A stretch of 5,652 nt of DNA from a bacterium. Its GTDB lineage: Bacteria; Coprothermobacterota; Coprothermobacteria; Coprothermobacterales; JAADFF01. Each line of letters starts with the position of its first letter. Within the stretch, counting starts at the first letter, position 1. The notes beneath the pieces were generated by a model that was given only the letters and a program-made list of their open reading frames with translations, did no database searches and was not told where the DNA came from. A program made the position numbers and the translations under genes. Positions 1-5,652 of the stretch are shown piece by piece. The stretch is taken from contig JAMORD010000130.1 in NCBI GenBank assembly GCA_027063755.1, positions 1 through 5,652 on the forward strand. Direction: 5' to 3'.

Positions 1-7
1 GGTGTAT

Positions 8-17
8 ACCACCTCCC
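8..17 (-). promoter_or_regulatory. Shine-Dalgarno of a gene starting beyond the left edge
   Basis: The minus strand ends AATGGGAGGTGGTATACACC. GGGAGGTGGT (17-8) is a strong Shine-Dalgarno, and normal spacing puts a start codon at or just past the window edge. The sequence between the fhs stop and this site is only about 30 bases with no GC-rich hairpin, so the unseen gene is probably in the same transcript as fhs. Its identity cannot be told. Confidence 0.6.
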
Positions 18-20
18 ATT

Positions 21-33
21 AACTTTATAAGTT
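21..33. repeat. Short AT-rich inverted repeat after fhs
   Basis: AACTT-TAT-AAGTT is a perfect 5-bp inverted repeat around three bases, 14 bases after the fhs stop. It is too short and AT-rich, and lacks a T tract, to be a terminator. It may be chance in this AT-rich spacer. Confidence 0.25.
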
Positions 34-46
34 TAGCTATACGCGA

Positions 47-1615
47 TTAAAACTTTACAGCCTCTGGTACCTTAGGAAGACCGGGCATGGTCATGATATC
101 GCCAGAGATAGGCACAATAAAGCCCGCACCGGCAGAAATCTTAATAGAAGACACCTTAAATGTATAAGGTTCTGTCGGCACACCCAGTATAGATGGATCA
201 TGGGTAAGGCTGTACTGGGTCTTTGCCATGCATATGGGTAGATTATCCAGTCCGATTTTCTTAATCCTCTTAAGAAGCTTCTTTGCCTCTGCAGAGAATG
301 ACACATCCTCTGCCCTGTAAACACGCTTTGCCAGCTTTCTAATCTTCTCCTCAATGGGGTCTTCAAGGTCATATACATAGTTTGGTGTGACTTCCTTGGC
401 ATTTTCAAGCACCTTTTCGGCCAGTGCTATACCTCCTTCGCCACCCTTTGCAAACACCTCAGAGAGTGCCCACTGGATACCGTGCTCATCAAGAAGTCCT
501 GTAAGGGCATCAAGCTCGGCATCACTGTCGCCGGCAAACCTGTTAACGGCAACTACAGGCTCATATCCAAATGCACGCATATTCTCAACATGGGCAAAAA
601 GGTTGACAAATCCCTTCTTCACAGCATCTACATTCTCTTCCGTGAGGTGTTTCTTCTTAACACCACCGTGATACTTCAGGGCTCTGATAGAAGCAACAAT
701 GACAACGGCCCTCAGTGGAAGGTTGGCCTTTCTCTGAACAATGTCAATAAACTTCTCGGCACCAAGGTCGCTACCAAATCCTGCCTCAACAACAACCCAA
801 TCTGCCTTTCTTAGGGCAATCTCCATGGCAATAATAGAGTTCGTACCGTGGGCTATATTGGCAAAAGGTCCGATATGGACAAAGACAGGTGTACCCTCAC
901 CTGTCTGCACAAGATTAGGCTTAATGGCATCTTCAAGAAGCAGTGTTGCCCCACCCTCTGCCTTGATATCTTTCACATATACAGGCTTCTTGTCTCTGTC
1001 AAAGCCAAGAAGAATATTACCTATACGCTCTCTGACCTCCTGTAGGCTAAGAGACAACCCAAGTATAGCCATAATCTCGGAGGCAGGTGTAATTTCAAAG
1101 CCTGTATTTCTTACAAAGTGGCTACCAATACCCACAATGATGTTTCTGAGACTTCTATCATTCATGTCAAGGACACGCTTCCATAGAATCTCATCGGCCG
1201 GCATATCCAGCTGACCAAAGTGAAGAGCATTGTCAAGCATAGCAGATATGAGGTTATGGGCTGATGTCACAGCGTGAAAATCACCGGTAAAGTGCAAATT
1301 GATCTTCTGGGCTGGCTCTACGGTTGCCTTACCTCCACCGGTGGCACCACCCTTAACGCCGAAGAATGGGCCCAGTGATGGCTCTCTCAGTGTGAGCATG
1401 GCATTTTTACCCATTTTTCTCAGGGCATCGGCAAGACCAATAGAGGTTGTTGTCTTGCCCTCACCGGCCGGTGTGGGGTTGATAGCTGTCACGAGAATGA
1501 GCCCACCGCGACGCTCACCCTCTTCCATATACTTCAGTGGCACCTTACCAATATACTTACCGTAAGGCTCAACCTCCACATCTATAAGCCGTGCAATCTC
1601 TGTAATGTCCTTCAT
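47..1615 (-). CDS. fhs: Formate--tetrahydrofolate ligase (10-formyl-THF synthetase)
   Basis: Cytoplasmic enzyme joining formate to tetrahydrofolate with ATP to give 10-formyl-THF, the entry to the THF one-carbon pathway; in fermenters it can run backwards and gain ATP. It has 522 residues from the ATG at 1615. P-loop PTPAGEGKTTT (47-57, Lys54), REPSLGP (77-83, Arg77/Glu78), a glycine-rich GVKGGATGGGK loop (86-96), INLHFTGDFHA (105-115), PNLVQT (233-238), GPFANIAHG (249-257), EAGFGSDLGAEKF (277-289), KGGEGG (390-395), MAKTQYS (463-469) and the closing GDIMTMPGLPKVP (505-517). Compared from memory with the 559-residue Moorella enzyme it lacks about 20 N-terminal residues and about 13 at the C-terminus. 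Phe360 corresponds to the folate-stacking Phe384; Phe388 stands at the position of Trp412. All core motifs are intact, so it should be active. Codon use resembles the helicase, and the gene reads on toward the left edge without a visible terminator. Confidence 0.97.
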   Translation of the reverse strand: MKDITEIARLIDVEVEPYGKYIGKVPLKYMEEGERRGGLILVTAINPTPAGEGKTTTSIGLADALRKMGKNAMLTLREPSLGPFFGVKGGATGGGKATVEPAQKINLHFTGDFHAVTSAHNLISAMLDNALHFGQLDMPADEILWKRVLDMNDRSLRNIIVGIGSHFVRNTGFEITPASEIMAILGLSLSLQEVRERIGNILLGFDRDKKPVYVKDIKAEGGATLLLEDAIKPNLVQTGEGTPVFVHIGPFANIAHGTNSIIAMEIALRKADWVVVEAGFGSDLGAEKFIDIVQRKANLPLRAVVIVASIRALKYHGGVKKKHLTEENVDAVKKGFVNLFAHVENMRAFGYEPVVAVNRFAGDSDAELDALTGLLDEHGIQWALSEVFAKGGEGGIALAEKVLENAKEVTPNYVYDLEDPIEEKIRKLAKRVYRAEDVSFSAEAKKLLKRIKKIGLDNLPICMAKTQYSLTHDPSILGVPTEPYTFKVSSIKISAGAGFIVPISGDIMTMPGLPKVPEAVKF

Positions 1616-1630
1616 CCTTCTCCCTCCCTT
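1616..1630 (-). promoter_or_regulatory. Purine-rich Shine-Dalgarno of fhs
   Basis: The minus strand reads AAGGGAGGGAGAAGG directly before the ATG at 1615-1613. Its GGAGG core ends seven bases before the ATG, ideal spacing. This fixes the ATG as start; the in-frame TTG at 1639 would translate through the ribosome binding site and add MQRKGGRR, which matches nothing in the family. Confidence 0.8.
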
Positions 1631-1647
1631 TCTCTGCAAACTTACAC

Positions 1648-1675
1648 ATTATATTTAATCACAAATTGTTATGAA
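1648..1675 (-). promoter_or_regulatory. Candidate promoter of fhs, overlapping the helicase stop codon
   Basis: The 53-base gap between helicase and fhs contains a perfect TATAAT (1653-1648). Sixteen bases upstream is TTCATA (1675-1670), four of six to TTGACA, lying over the helicase stop TAA (1671-1669). Initiation would be near 1641, giving a leader of about 26 bases. The region is AT-rich, so a chance match is possible; the alternative is cotranscription with the helicase, since no terminator separates the genes. Confidence 0.4.
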
Positions 1676-3861
1676 ATAACCTTGTATATAGAGGCCATCC
1701 CCAGTCTGAACCGTCTTTTTGTGCCATCGTCAAATTCTACCTTTATGCTGGCTGGCGGTATCACTTTTATGACACGACCATATCCAAACTGGTCTGAATA
1801 CACCCTGTCTCCCTCTTTCAGCATAGAGATATCATCTGCCGGGATCTTATATGTTTCATTATCGTCAAACGATTCTTCACTTTCATCATCAAGGGCATAC
1901 TCTATATATTCAATATATGGTGATGGCTTTCTCGCCACAGTATCACCCCATAAAGTGCGGTACTGGGCATATGTCACATACAGATGCTTTCGCGGCCTCG
2001 TCACGGCCACATAAAACAGCCTCTTTTCCTCCTCCTCATCATCAACATCGCGCCAGCCAAATCCTCCACGGCGATATGGCATATACCCGTCTTCAACACC
2101 TACCAGAAACACCACATCAAACTCCAAACCTTTGGCAGCGTGTATGGTCATAAGTTTCACACCATCTTTGCTGTCGGCTGTGTCTTGGTCGGTGCGTAGA
2201 GCCATCTCTGCAAGAAATTCTGAAAGTGTTTTTCCCTCAGCGTCGTAGGCAGCCATAATATTCATCAGTTCACCAATGTTCTCACGTCTCATATCCTCAC
2301 CGGCATCTATAAGGTAATCAAGATAACCACTACCCTGCAAAACATCTTTCAGCAACTCAACAAGTGATATACCTTCTTCTACCATTTTTCTCCAACGGAC
2401 AATATGACTCCACAGCCTCTTAAAGGATGCAGCACCCTTGCCAGAAAGCACCGATGCCAGCTGACTAATATCATCAACATCGTCAAAGTGTTTCCATAGC
2501 TTATCTTGAGAAACAGATCCTATACCACGGGGTGGCGTGTTTATAATACGCTGCCATGCCACCTTATCTCGTGGATTATGTATAACCGTGAGATACGAGA
2601 TAACATCTTTTATCTCCTTGCGGGCATAAAAAGACACACCTTTGACAAGGACATAGGGTATACCGTATCTGCCCAGTACCTCCTCAAAATGGCGAGACTG
2701 TGCATTAACTCTATATAGCACCGCCATCTCCTCGTAGGGAATACCCTCAGATATGCTAAGAGAGTGTATCATATTAGCCACCTGGGTTGCCTCGGCATAT
2801 TCATCGGAAACGGGGATAACCTGCACCTTACCATCTTCATCGGAGTGTGAGCGAACAGAAAAGCGGTGTCTCGTTGCCATAGACTGAGAGACACTATTGG
2901 CCACAGAGACAATCTTTTTGGCAGAGCGGTAGTTGATATCTAACTTGACAACTGTGGCATCTGGAAAATCCTTGAGAAAGGCATCAACATATTGGGGGGA
3001 GGCACCACGCCAACTGTATATAGACTGCTGAACATCGCCAACAACGGTAATGTTGCCATGGTCCTCTGCCAGATGTTTTCCCATAGAATACTGAACATCG
3101 TTGACATCTTGAAACTCGTCTATAAGCACGGCATCAAATAGATGTCTTATCTTTGCACCAAACTTTTCGTCTTCCAGTAGCATATGGGCAAAGCCCAGCA
3201 GGTCATCAAAGTCAAGCCTACCAGAAGCATACAGCTCAGAATGGTACATCTTGAAGAGGTCTCTATATCCTATAGGTAAATTCCAGTAATCGGGGGCATA
3301 GTACATTTCAAACTTATCAGGATCATATATTCCCCTGCGTTTGGCAAGAGAAACATCTTCAAGAAAGCGTGCCATGGCCTTCTTATCATCACCAGTAGAC
3401 TTTACCTTATAGCCTCTTTCCTTGAAGATATTTTTTATCACCATAAGGCTATCGTCTCTATCGGCAACGGTAAAATCTGAGCCAAGGTTCATGTCCTTTA
3501 GTAGGAGTTTATCTATACGGCTACGGATAATGCTCTTTGCCTCATCTGAAGATAGATATCGTCTCAGTATCATCAGCGATGCCGAATGGAATGTTCGCAC
3601 CCATGGTGGGGTAATATCCAGACCCATATACTGCTGAAACATATTATGGAGCCTTTCTTTCATCTCATCGGCAGCCTTATTGGTAAATGTCACGGCCAGT
3701 ATGCGGTCGGGCTTTATGCCTTCATCGTATACAAGGTGAAGGAAACGGTAGGTCAGTACCCTTGTCTTACCACTACCTGCACCGGCAAGAACAAGCAAGG
3801 GCCCACGGGGGGCAAGTACCGCCTCACGCTGACGCTCATTTAGTGTGCTGTATATATCCAC
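1669..3861 (-). CDS. pcrA: UvrD/PcrA-family superfamily 1 DNA helicase
   Basis: ATP-dependent 3'-5' DNA helicase of the PcrA/UvrD/Rep group, cytoplasmic, acting in excision repair, replication restart and removal of RecA or stalled RNA polymerase. It has 730 residues from the GTG at 3861 (733 from the alternative GTG at 3870), normal for the family. Motifs in order, numbered from 3861: Q motif LNERQ (7-11), Walker A AGAGSGKT (26-33), Ia TFTNKAADEM (58-67), Ib TFHS (90-93), II DEFQD (248-252), III GDVQQSIYSWRGA (275-287), IV NYRS (310-313), the TPPRGIG element of domain 2B (442-448), V MTIHAAKGLEF (571-581) and VI YVAVTRPRK (617-625). An acidic linker (about 657-677) leads to a PcrA-type Tudor-like domain (about 682-727, GDRVYSDQFGYGRVI), which in relatives contacts RNA polymerase. 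No catalytic residue is missing. Motif VI has Pro after VTR where Ala is usual, and motif II is DEFQDVN rather than DEYQDTN. The symbol could equally be uvrD. It is the first gene after the opp terminator. Confidence 0.95.
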   Translation of the reverse strand: MDIYSTLNERQREAVLAPRGPLLVLAGAGSGKTRVLTYRFLHLVYDEGIKPDRILAVTFTNKAADEMKERLHNMFQQYMGLDITPPWVRTFHSASLMILRRYLSSDEAKSIIRSRIDKLLLKDMNLGSDFTVADRDDSLMVIKNIFKERGYKVKSTGDDKKAMARFLEDVSLAKRRGIYDPDKFEMYYAPDYWNLPIGYRDLFKMYHSELYASGRLDFDDLLGFAHMLLEDEKFGAKIRHLFDAVLIDEFQDVNDVQYSMGKHLAEDHGNITVVGDVQQSIYSWRGASPQYVDAFLKDFPDATVVKLDINYRSAKKIVSVANSVSQSMATRHRFSVRSHSDEDGKVQVIPVSDEYAEATQVANMIHSLSISEGIPYEEMAVLYRVNAQSRHFEEVLGRYGIPYVLVKGVSFYARKEIKDVISYLTVIHNPRDKVAWQRIINTPPRGIGSVSQDKLWKHFDDVDDISQLASVLSGKGAASFKRLWSHIVRWRKMVEEGISLVELLKDVLQGSGYLDYLIDAGEDMRRENIGELMNIMAAYDAEGKTLSEFLAEMALRTDQDTADSKDGVKLMTIHAAKGLEFDVVFLVGVEDGYMPYRRGGFGWRDVDDEEEEKRLFYVAVTRPRKHLYVTYAQYRTLWGDTVARKPSPYIEYIEYALDDESEESFDDNETYKIPADDISMLKEGDRVYSDQFGYGRVIKVIPPASIKVEFDDGTKRRFRLGMASIYKVIS

Positions 3862-3865
3862 ATAT

Positions 3866-3877
3866 CTCACCCCTCTA
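3866..3877 (-). promoter_or_regulatory. Shine-Dalgarno that decides the helicase start
   Basis: The minus strand reads TAGAGGGGTGAG from 3877 to 3866. The GGGGTGA part pairs well with the 16S 3' end and lies five bases before the GTG at 3861-3859. The upstream in-frame GTG at 3870-3868 is itself part of this motif and has practically no spacing to it, so the downstream GTG is the better start. Confidence 0.6.
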
Positions 3878-3887
3878 CATAAACTGC

Positions 3888-3916
3888 TTTATATATTAAC
3901 ACGGCAAAAAAGAAAA
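3888..3916 (-). promoter_or_regulatory. Candidate promoter of the helicase gene
   Basis: A -10-like TATAAA (3893-3888, five of six to consensus) lies within the AT-rich run TTAATATATAAAG. With a 17-base spacer the -35 position is TTTTCT (3916-3911), only three of six to TTGACA and inside the terminator T tract. Transcription would begin near 3881, leaving a leader of about 20 bases that still contains the Shine-Dalgarno. A promoter is expected here because the terminator just upstream should isolate the helicase, but the exact boxes are uncertain. Confidence 0.35.
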
Positions 3917-3936
3917 AGGGGGAGACACGCTCCCCC
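3906..3936 (-). terminator. Strong intrinsic (Rho-independent) terminator of the opp operon
   Basis: On the minus strand a perfect 7-bp stem GGGGGAG (3936-3930) / CTCCCCC (3924-3918) encloses the five-base loop CGTGT. A T tract, TTTTTCTTTTTT (3917-3906), follows directly. Stem, loop and tract are close to ideal. On the plus strand the stem is preceded by the A tract and followed by GTATATAC rather than T's, so the terminator should act in one direction only, ending transcription that comes from oppF. Confidence 0.95.
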
Positions 3937-3937
3937 G

Positions 3938-3960
3938 TATATACTGGTGTAGGGTATATA
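3938..3960 (-). other. AT-rich hairpin directly upstream of the terminator
   Basis: In the oppF 3' untranslated region TATATAC (3960-3954) can pair with GTATATA (3944-3938) around the nine-base loop CCTACACCA. The stem ends one base before the GGGGGAG arm of the terminator, so the two helices could stack. The same bases can also be read as a direct repeat of TATATAC 17 bases apart, since GTATATAC is self-complementary. The stem is weak (five A-T/T-A steps plus end pairs), and it may have no role. Confidence 0.35.
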
Positions 3961-3966
3961 TCATCA

Positions 3967-4932
3967 TTATGCATAGTGACATGCCACAAAGTGGCCTCCA
4001 CCGATATCGCGCAGTGGTGGTTCCTGTGTCCGACATTTCTCTGTTGCATAAGGACATCTTGTATGGAAACGACAACCCTTTGGTGGGTTGATAGGAGATG
4101 GTATTTCACCCTGTAGAATAATACGCTCACGCTGATAATCTGGATCAGGAACAGGAACAGCAGAAAGAAGGGCCTGTGTATAGGGATGTTTAGGCTCTTC
4201 AAAGATGTGAGAGTTGTTTCCATATTCCATAATCTTACCCAGATACATAACAGCCACATAGTCAGACATGTGTCTAACAACGGCCAGATCGTGGGCAATA
4301 AACAGGAATGAAATACCATACTTCTGCTGAAGTTCAATCATAAGGTTGATAACCTGTGCCTGAATGGACACATCAAGAGCAGAAACAGGCTCGTCTGCAA
4401 CAATAAATTTAGGCTGAAGTGCCAGAGCACGGGCTATACCAATTCTCTGTCTCTGACCACCAGAAAACTCGTGGGGATACCTTCTGGCATATTCCGGTCT
4501 CAAACCGACAACCTCCAGCAGTTCATAAACACGCTTCTCTATTTCATCCTTTGTCATCTTGGTATGAACAACAAGTGGCTCTGCAATAATCTCACCTACA
4601 GTCATTCTTGGATTAAGAGAGCCGTATGGGTCTTGGAATATCATCTGCATCTCTTTTCTAAACTCAAGCATCTGGGAAGGCTTGAGATGTGCTATATTAT
4701 GCCCCTCAAATAGTATCTCACCTGCAGTGGGCTCAATGAGCTTCAATATTGTTCTACCAACAGTGGTCTTACCAGAACCAGATTCACCAACAAGACCAAC
4801 TGTAGAACCGTCATAGACATCAAACGATACATCATCAACGGCCTTAACATGGGCAACAACCCTTCTCATGAGTCCTGCTCTTATGGGAAAGTACTTCTTT
4901 AGGTTTCTTACCTGAAGTATTGGTGTAGCCAT
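3967..4932 (-). CDS. oppF: Oligopeptide/dipeptide ABC transporter ATP-binding protein, OppF/DppF type
   Basis: Complete 321-residue ATPase that would pair with the preceding OppD-type subunit to hydrolyse ATP and drive peptide uptake at the inner face of the cytoplasmic membrane. Domains in order: N-terminal [13 protein letters not shown] segment typical of OppF/DppF (6-18), Walker A GESGSGKT (49-56), Q-loop Gln100 in [11 protein letters not shown], signature FSGGQRQR (156-163), Walker B FIVADEP (176-182) with SALD (184-187), switch His214 in FIAHDL, then the family C-terminal extension with YLGKIMEY and [13 protein letters not shown]. Four cysteines (287, 293, 300, 318; CX5C, CX6C, CX17C) lie in the [15 protein letters not shown] region, the usual arrangement of the putative Fe-S site. 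Every catalytic motif is present and the length is normal. The start is ATG with a good Shine-Dalgarno. It is the last gene of its operon, because a strong terminator follows 31 bases after the stop. Substrate range is unknown; the oppF/dppF distinction is not firm. Confidence 0.96.
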   Translation of the reverse strand: MATPILQVRNLKKYFPIRAGLMRRVVAHVKAVDDVSFDVYDGSTVGLVGESGSGKTTVGRTILKLIEPTAGEILFEGHNIAHLKPSQMLEFRKEMQMIFQDPYGSLNPRMTVGEIIAEPLVVHTKMTKDEIEKRVYELLEVVGLRPEYARRYPHEFSGGQRQRIGIARALALQPKFIVADEPVSALDVSIQAQVINLMIELQQKYGISFLFIAHDLAVVRHMSDYVAVMYLGKIMEYGNNSHIFEEPKHPYTQALLSAVPVPDPDYQRERIILQGEIPSPINPPKGCRFHTRCPYATEKCRTQEPPLRDIGGGHFVACHYA

Positions 4933-4949
4933 CTACCGCACCCCCTTAT
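4933..4949 (-). promoter_or_regulatory. Ribosome binding site of the oppF-like gene, overlapping the oppD stop
   Basis: On the minus strand the oppD stop TAA (4948-4946) is the first part of TAAGGGGGTG, a near match to the Shine-Dalgarno consensus TAAGGAGGTG. Six bases (CGGTAG) separate it from the ATG at 4932-4930. The 13-base gap leaves no room for a promoter, so the two ATPase genes are very probably cotranscribed and translationally coupled. Confidence 0.8.
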
Positions 4950-5652
4950 ACATACTTCCAACATCTGACGAAGTGCCCGGGCTCCACCTCAACCAGCGGT
5001 GGTTCCTCGGTAAAACACTTCAGTTCTTCCGTTGCTACCTCACATCTGGTATTGAAGCGGCAACCTTTAGGCATATTCATTGGATTAGGAACTGTACCAG
5101 GAATAGAAGGCAGTTTTTCTTTCAAACGCCCCACATCAAGTCTTGGAATAGACTTTAGCAGACCTATAGTATATGGATGCAGTGGATTCTTGAATATCGT
5201 ATGAACATCGGCATACTCAACAACCTTACCAAGGTACATAACAGCAATACGATGTGTATATTGGGCAACAACACCAAGGTTATGGGTAATGAGTATAAAC
5301 GATGTACCAAATTCCTGCTGTAGCTGTTTCATAAGCTCAAGAATCTGCGCCTGAATGGTAACATCAAGGGCCGTTGTAGGCTCATCGGCAATAATAAGAT
5401 CTGGATTCAGCATAAGGGCCATGGCAATAACTACACGCTGACGCATACCACCAGACATCTCGTGGGGATACTCATCTACACGCTTTTCAGGTGCGGGAAT
5501 ACCAACCTTGGCAAGCATCTCTATAGCACGCTCACGTGCCTCCTGCCTGGATACATCGGGCCTGTGAGTAAGCACAACCTCCATAAGCTGGTCACCTATG
5601 GTAAACAGAGGATTAAGGGCCGACATAGGCTCTTGGAATATCATAGATATCC
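4946..5652 (-). CDS. oppD: Oligopeptide/dipeptide ABC transporter ATP-binding protein, OppD/DppD type (5' part outside window)
   Basis: One of the paired cytoplasmic ATPases that power peptide import through a membrane permease pair. The reading frame is open to the right window edge, and the first visible ATG (5644-5642) is an internal Met in an ISMIFQEP context, not the start. About 235 codons are seen; the family usually has about 320-330, so roughly 90 N-terminal residues including Walker A are missing. Counting from that internal Met: Q-loop in FQEPMSALNP (3-12), signature SGGMRQR (64-70), Walker B LIIADEP (83-89) with D-loop TALD (91-94), and switch His121 in ITHNLG. The oligopeptide-transporter C-terminal extension follows, with YLGKVVEY, NPLHPYT and cysteines 195, 201, 210 and 228. 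In this family four such cysteines can hold an Fe-S cluster (known for a DppD homologue). The CX8C step between the second and third is two residues longer than in the neighbouring OppF. Substrate (oligo- or dipeptide) cannot be told from the ATPase alone. Confidence 0.95.
   Translation of the reverse strand, partial: ISMIFQEPMSALNPLFTIGDQLMEVVLTHRPDVSRQEARERAIEMLAKVGIPAPEKRVDEYPHEMSGGMRQRVVIAMALMLNPDLIIADEPTTALDVTIQAQILELMKQLQQEFGTSFILITHNLGVVAQYTHRIAVMYLGKVVEYADVHTIFKNPLHPYTIGLLKSIPRLDVGRLKEKLPSIPGTVPNPMNMPKGCRFNTRCEVATEELKCFTEEPPLVEVEPGHFVRCWKYV

Noticed and set aside
741-1214. 157-codon open frame on the plus strand inside fhs
   Set aside because: It lies wholly antisense to a clearly conserved gene, has no recognisable motif, and is a by-product of the codon pattern of fhs. 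The other plus-strand open frames in fhs, the helicase and the opp genes are rejected for the same reason.
1613-1639. Eight-residue upstream extension of fhs from TTG
   Set aside because: The extension MQRKGGRR is simply the translated Shine-Dalgarno (AAGGGAGGGAGAAGG). The ATG at 1615 is correctly spaced from it and matches the family start better.
3888-3900. Archaeal TATA box (TTAATATATAAAG) indicating an archaeal host
   Set aside because: The run resembles an archaeal TATA box, but the intrinsic terminator, well-spaced Shine-Dalgarno sites and PcrA with a Tudor-like tail fit a bacterium much better.
3867-4337. 156-codon minus-strand frame overlapping oppF and the terminator
   Set aside because: It runs out of frame through the conserved 3' half of oppF and across the terminator hairpin. 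The product is low-complexity hydrophobic and histidine-rich text with no family resemblance.
5642-5644. ATG as the start of the oppD-like gene
   Set aside because: The codons before it encode Ile-Ser in the conserved ISMIFQEP Q-loop context, the frame stays open to the window edge, and Walker A would be missing. The gene is cut by the window, not naturally short.
1-5652. A new defence, mobile or other undescribed system
   Set aside because: All coding space is filled by four well-known families with intact motifs and normal operon spacing. There are no transposase or integrase motifs, no repeat array, no toxin-antitoxin pair and no unexplained gap above about 105 bases. The helicase is a standard PcrA, not a defence-associated UvrD fusion.

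Overview
The window holds the end of one bacterial transcription unit and what look like two further genes, all read from the minus strand. Running with transcription (from high to low coordinates) they are: the 3' part of an oligopeptide/dipeptide ABC transporter ATPase (oppD-type, cut by the right window edge), a complete partner ATPase (oppF-type), a strong intrinsic terminator, a complete UvrD/PcrA-family DNA helicase, and a complete formate--tetrahydrofolate ligase (fhs). At the left edge a Shine-Dalgarno sequence suggests that another gene on the same strand starts just outside. Coding density is very high. The longest gaps are about 105 bases (oppF to helicase), 53 bases (helicase to fhs) and 46 bases (after fhs), so no stretch over 300 bases lacks a gene. 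I see no RNA gene, insertion sequence, CRISPR array or phage gene.

Layout: 5652-4946 oppD-like (partial); a 13-base gap whose Shine-Dalgarno begins in the oppD stop codon; 4932-3967 oppF-like; 3960-3906 an AT-rich hairpin followed at once by a GC-rich terminator with a T tract; a candidate promoter near 3916-3888; 3861-1669 helicase; a candidate promoter overlapping the helicase stop at 1675-1648; 1615-47 fhs; 46-1 leader with a Shine-Dalgarno for an unseen gene.

Organism: the strong Shine-Dalgarno sites, the intrinsic terminator, a -10-like TATAAT and a PcrA with a C-terminal Tudor-like domain all point to a bacterium. Base composition looks moderate (mid-40s percent GC by eye, not counted). 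In oppF, ATA is the commonest isoleucine codon in the stretch I read, and AGA/AGG outnumbers CGN for arginine (about 11 to 7). Such use is often seen in thermophilic or deep-branching anaerobes. A peptide importer next to fhs fits an anaerobic peptide/amino-acid fermenter using tetrahydrofolate one-carbon chemistry. A Coprothermobacter-, Thermotogota- or Synergistota-like host is a guess that the sequence cannot settle.

Function: OppD and OppF would be the two ATP-hydrolysing subunits driving peptide uptake; the binding protein and two permeases should lie beyond the right edge. The helicase is housekeeping DNA repair/replication. The ligase makes 10-formyl-tetrahydrofolate from formate, or the reverse with ATP gain. 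The terminator separates the transporter unit from the helicase and fhs. Overall this is ordinary core-genome sequence. I found no convincing undescribed system; the points worth a second look are modest: a short, variant fhs, tandem 3' hairpins, an odd cysteine spacing in OppD, and variant helicase motifs.
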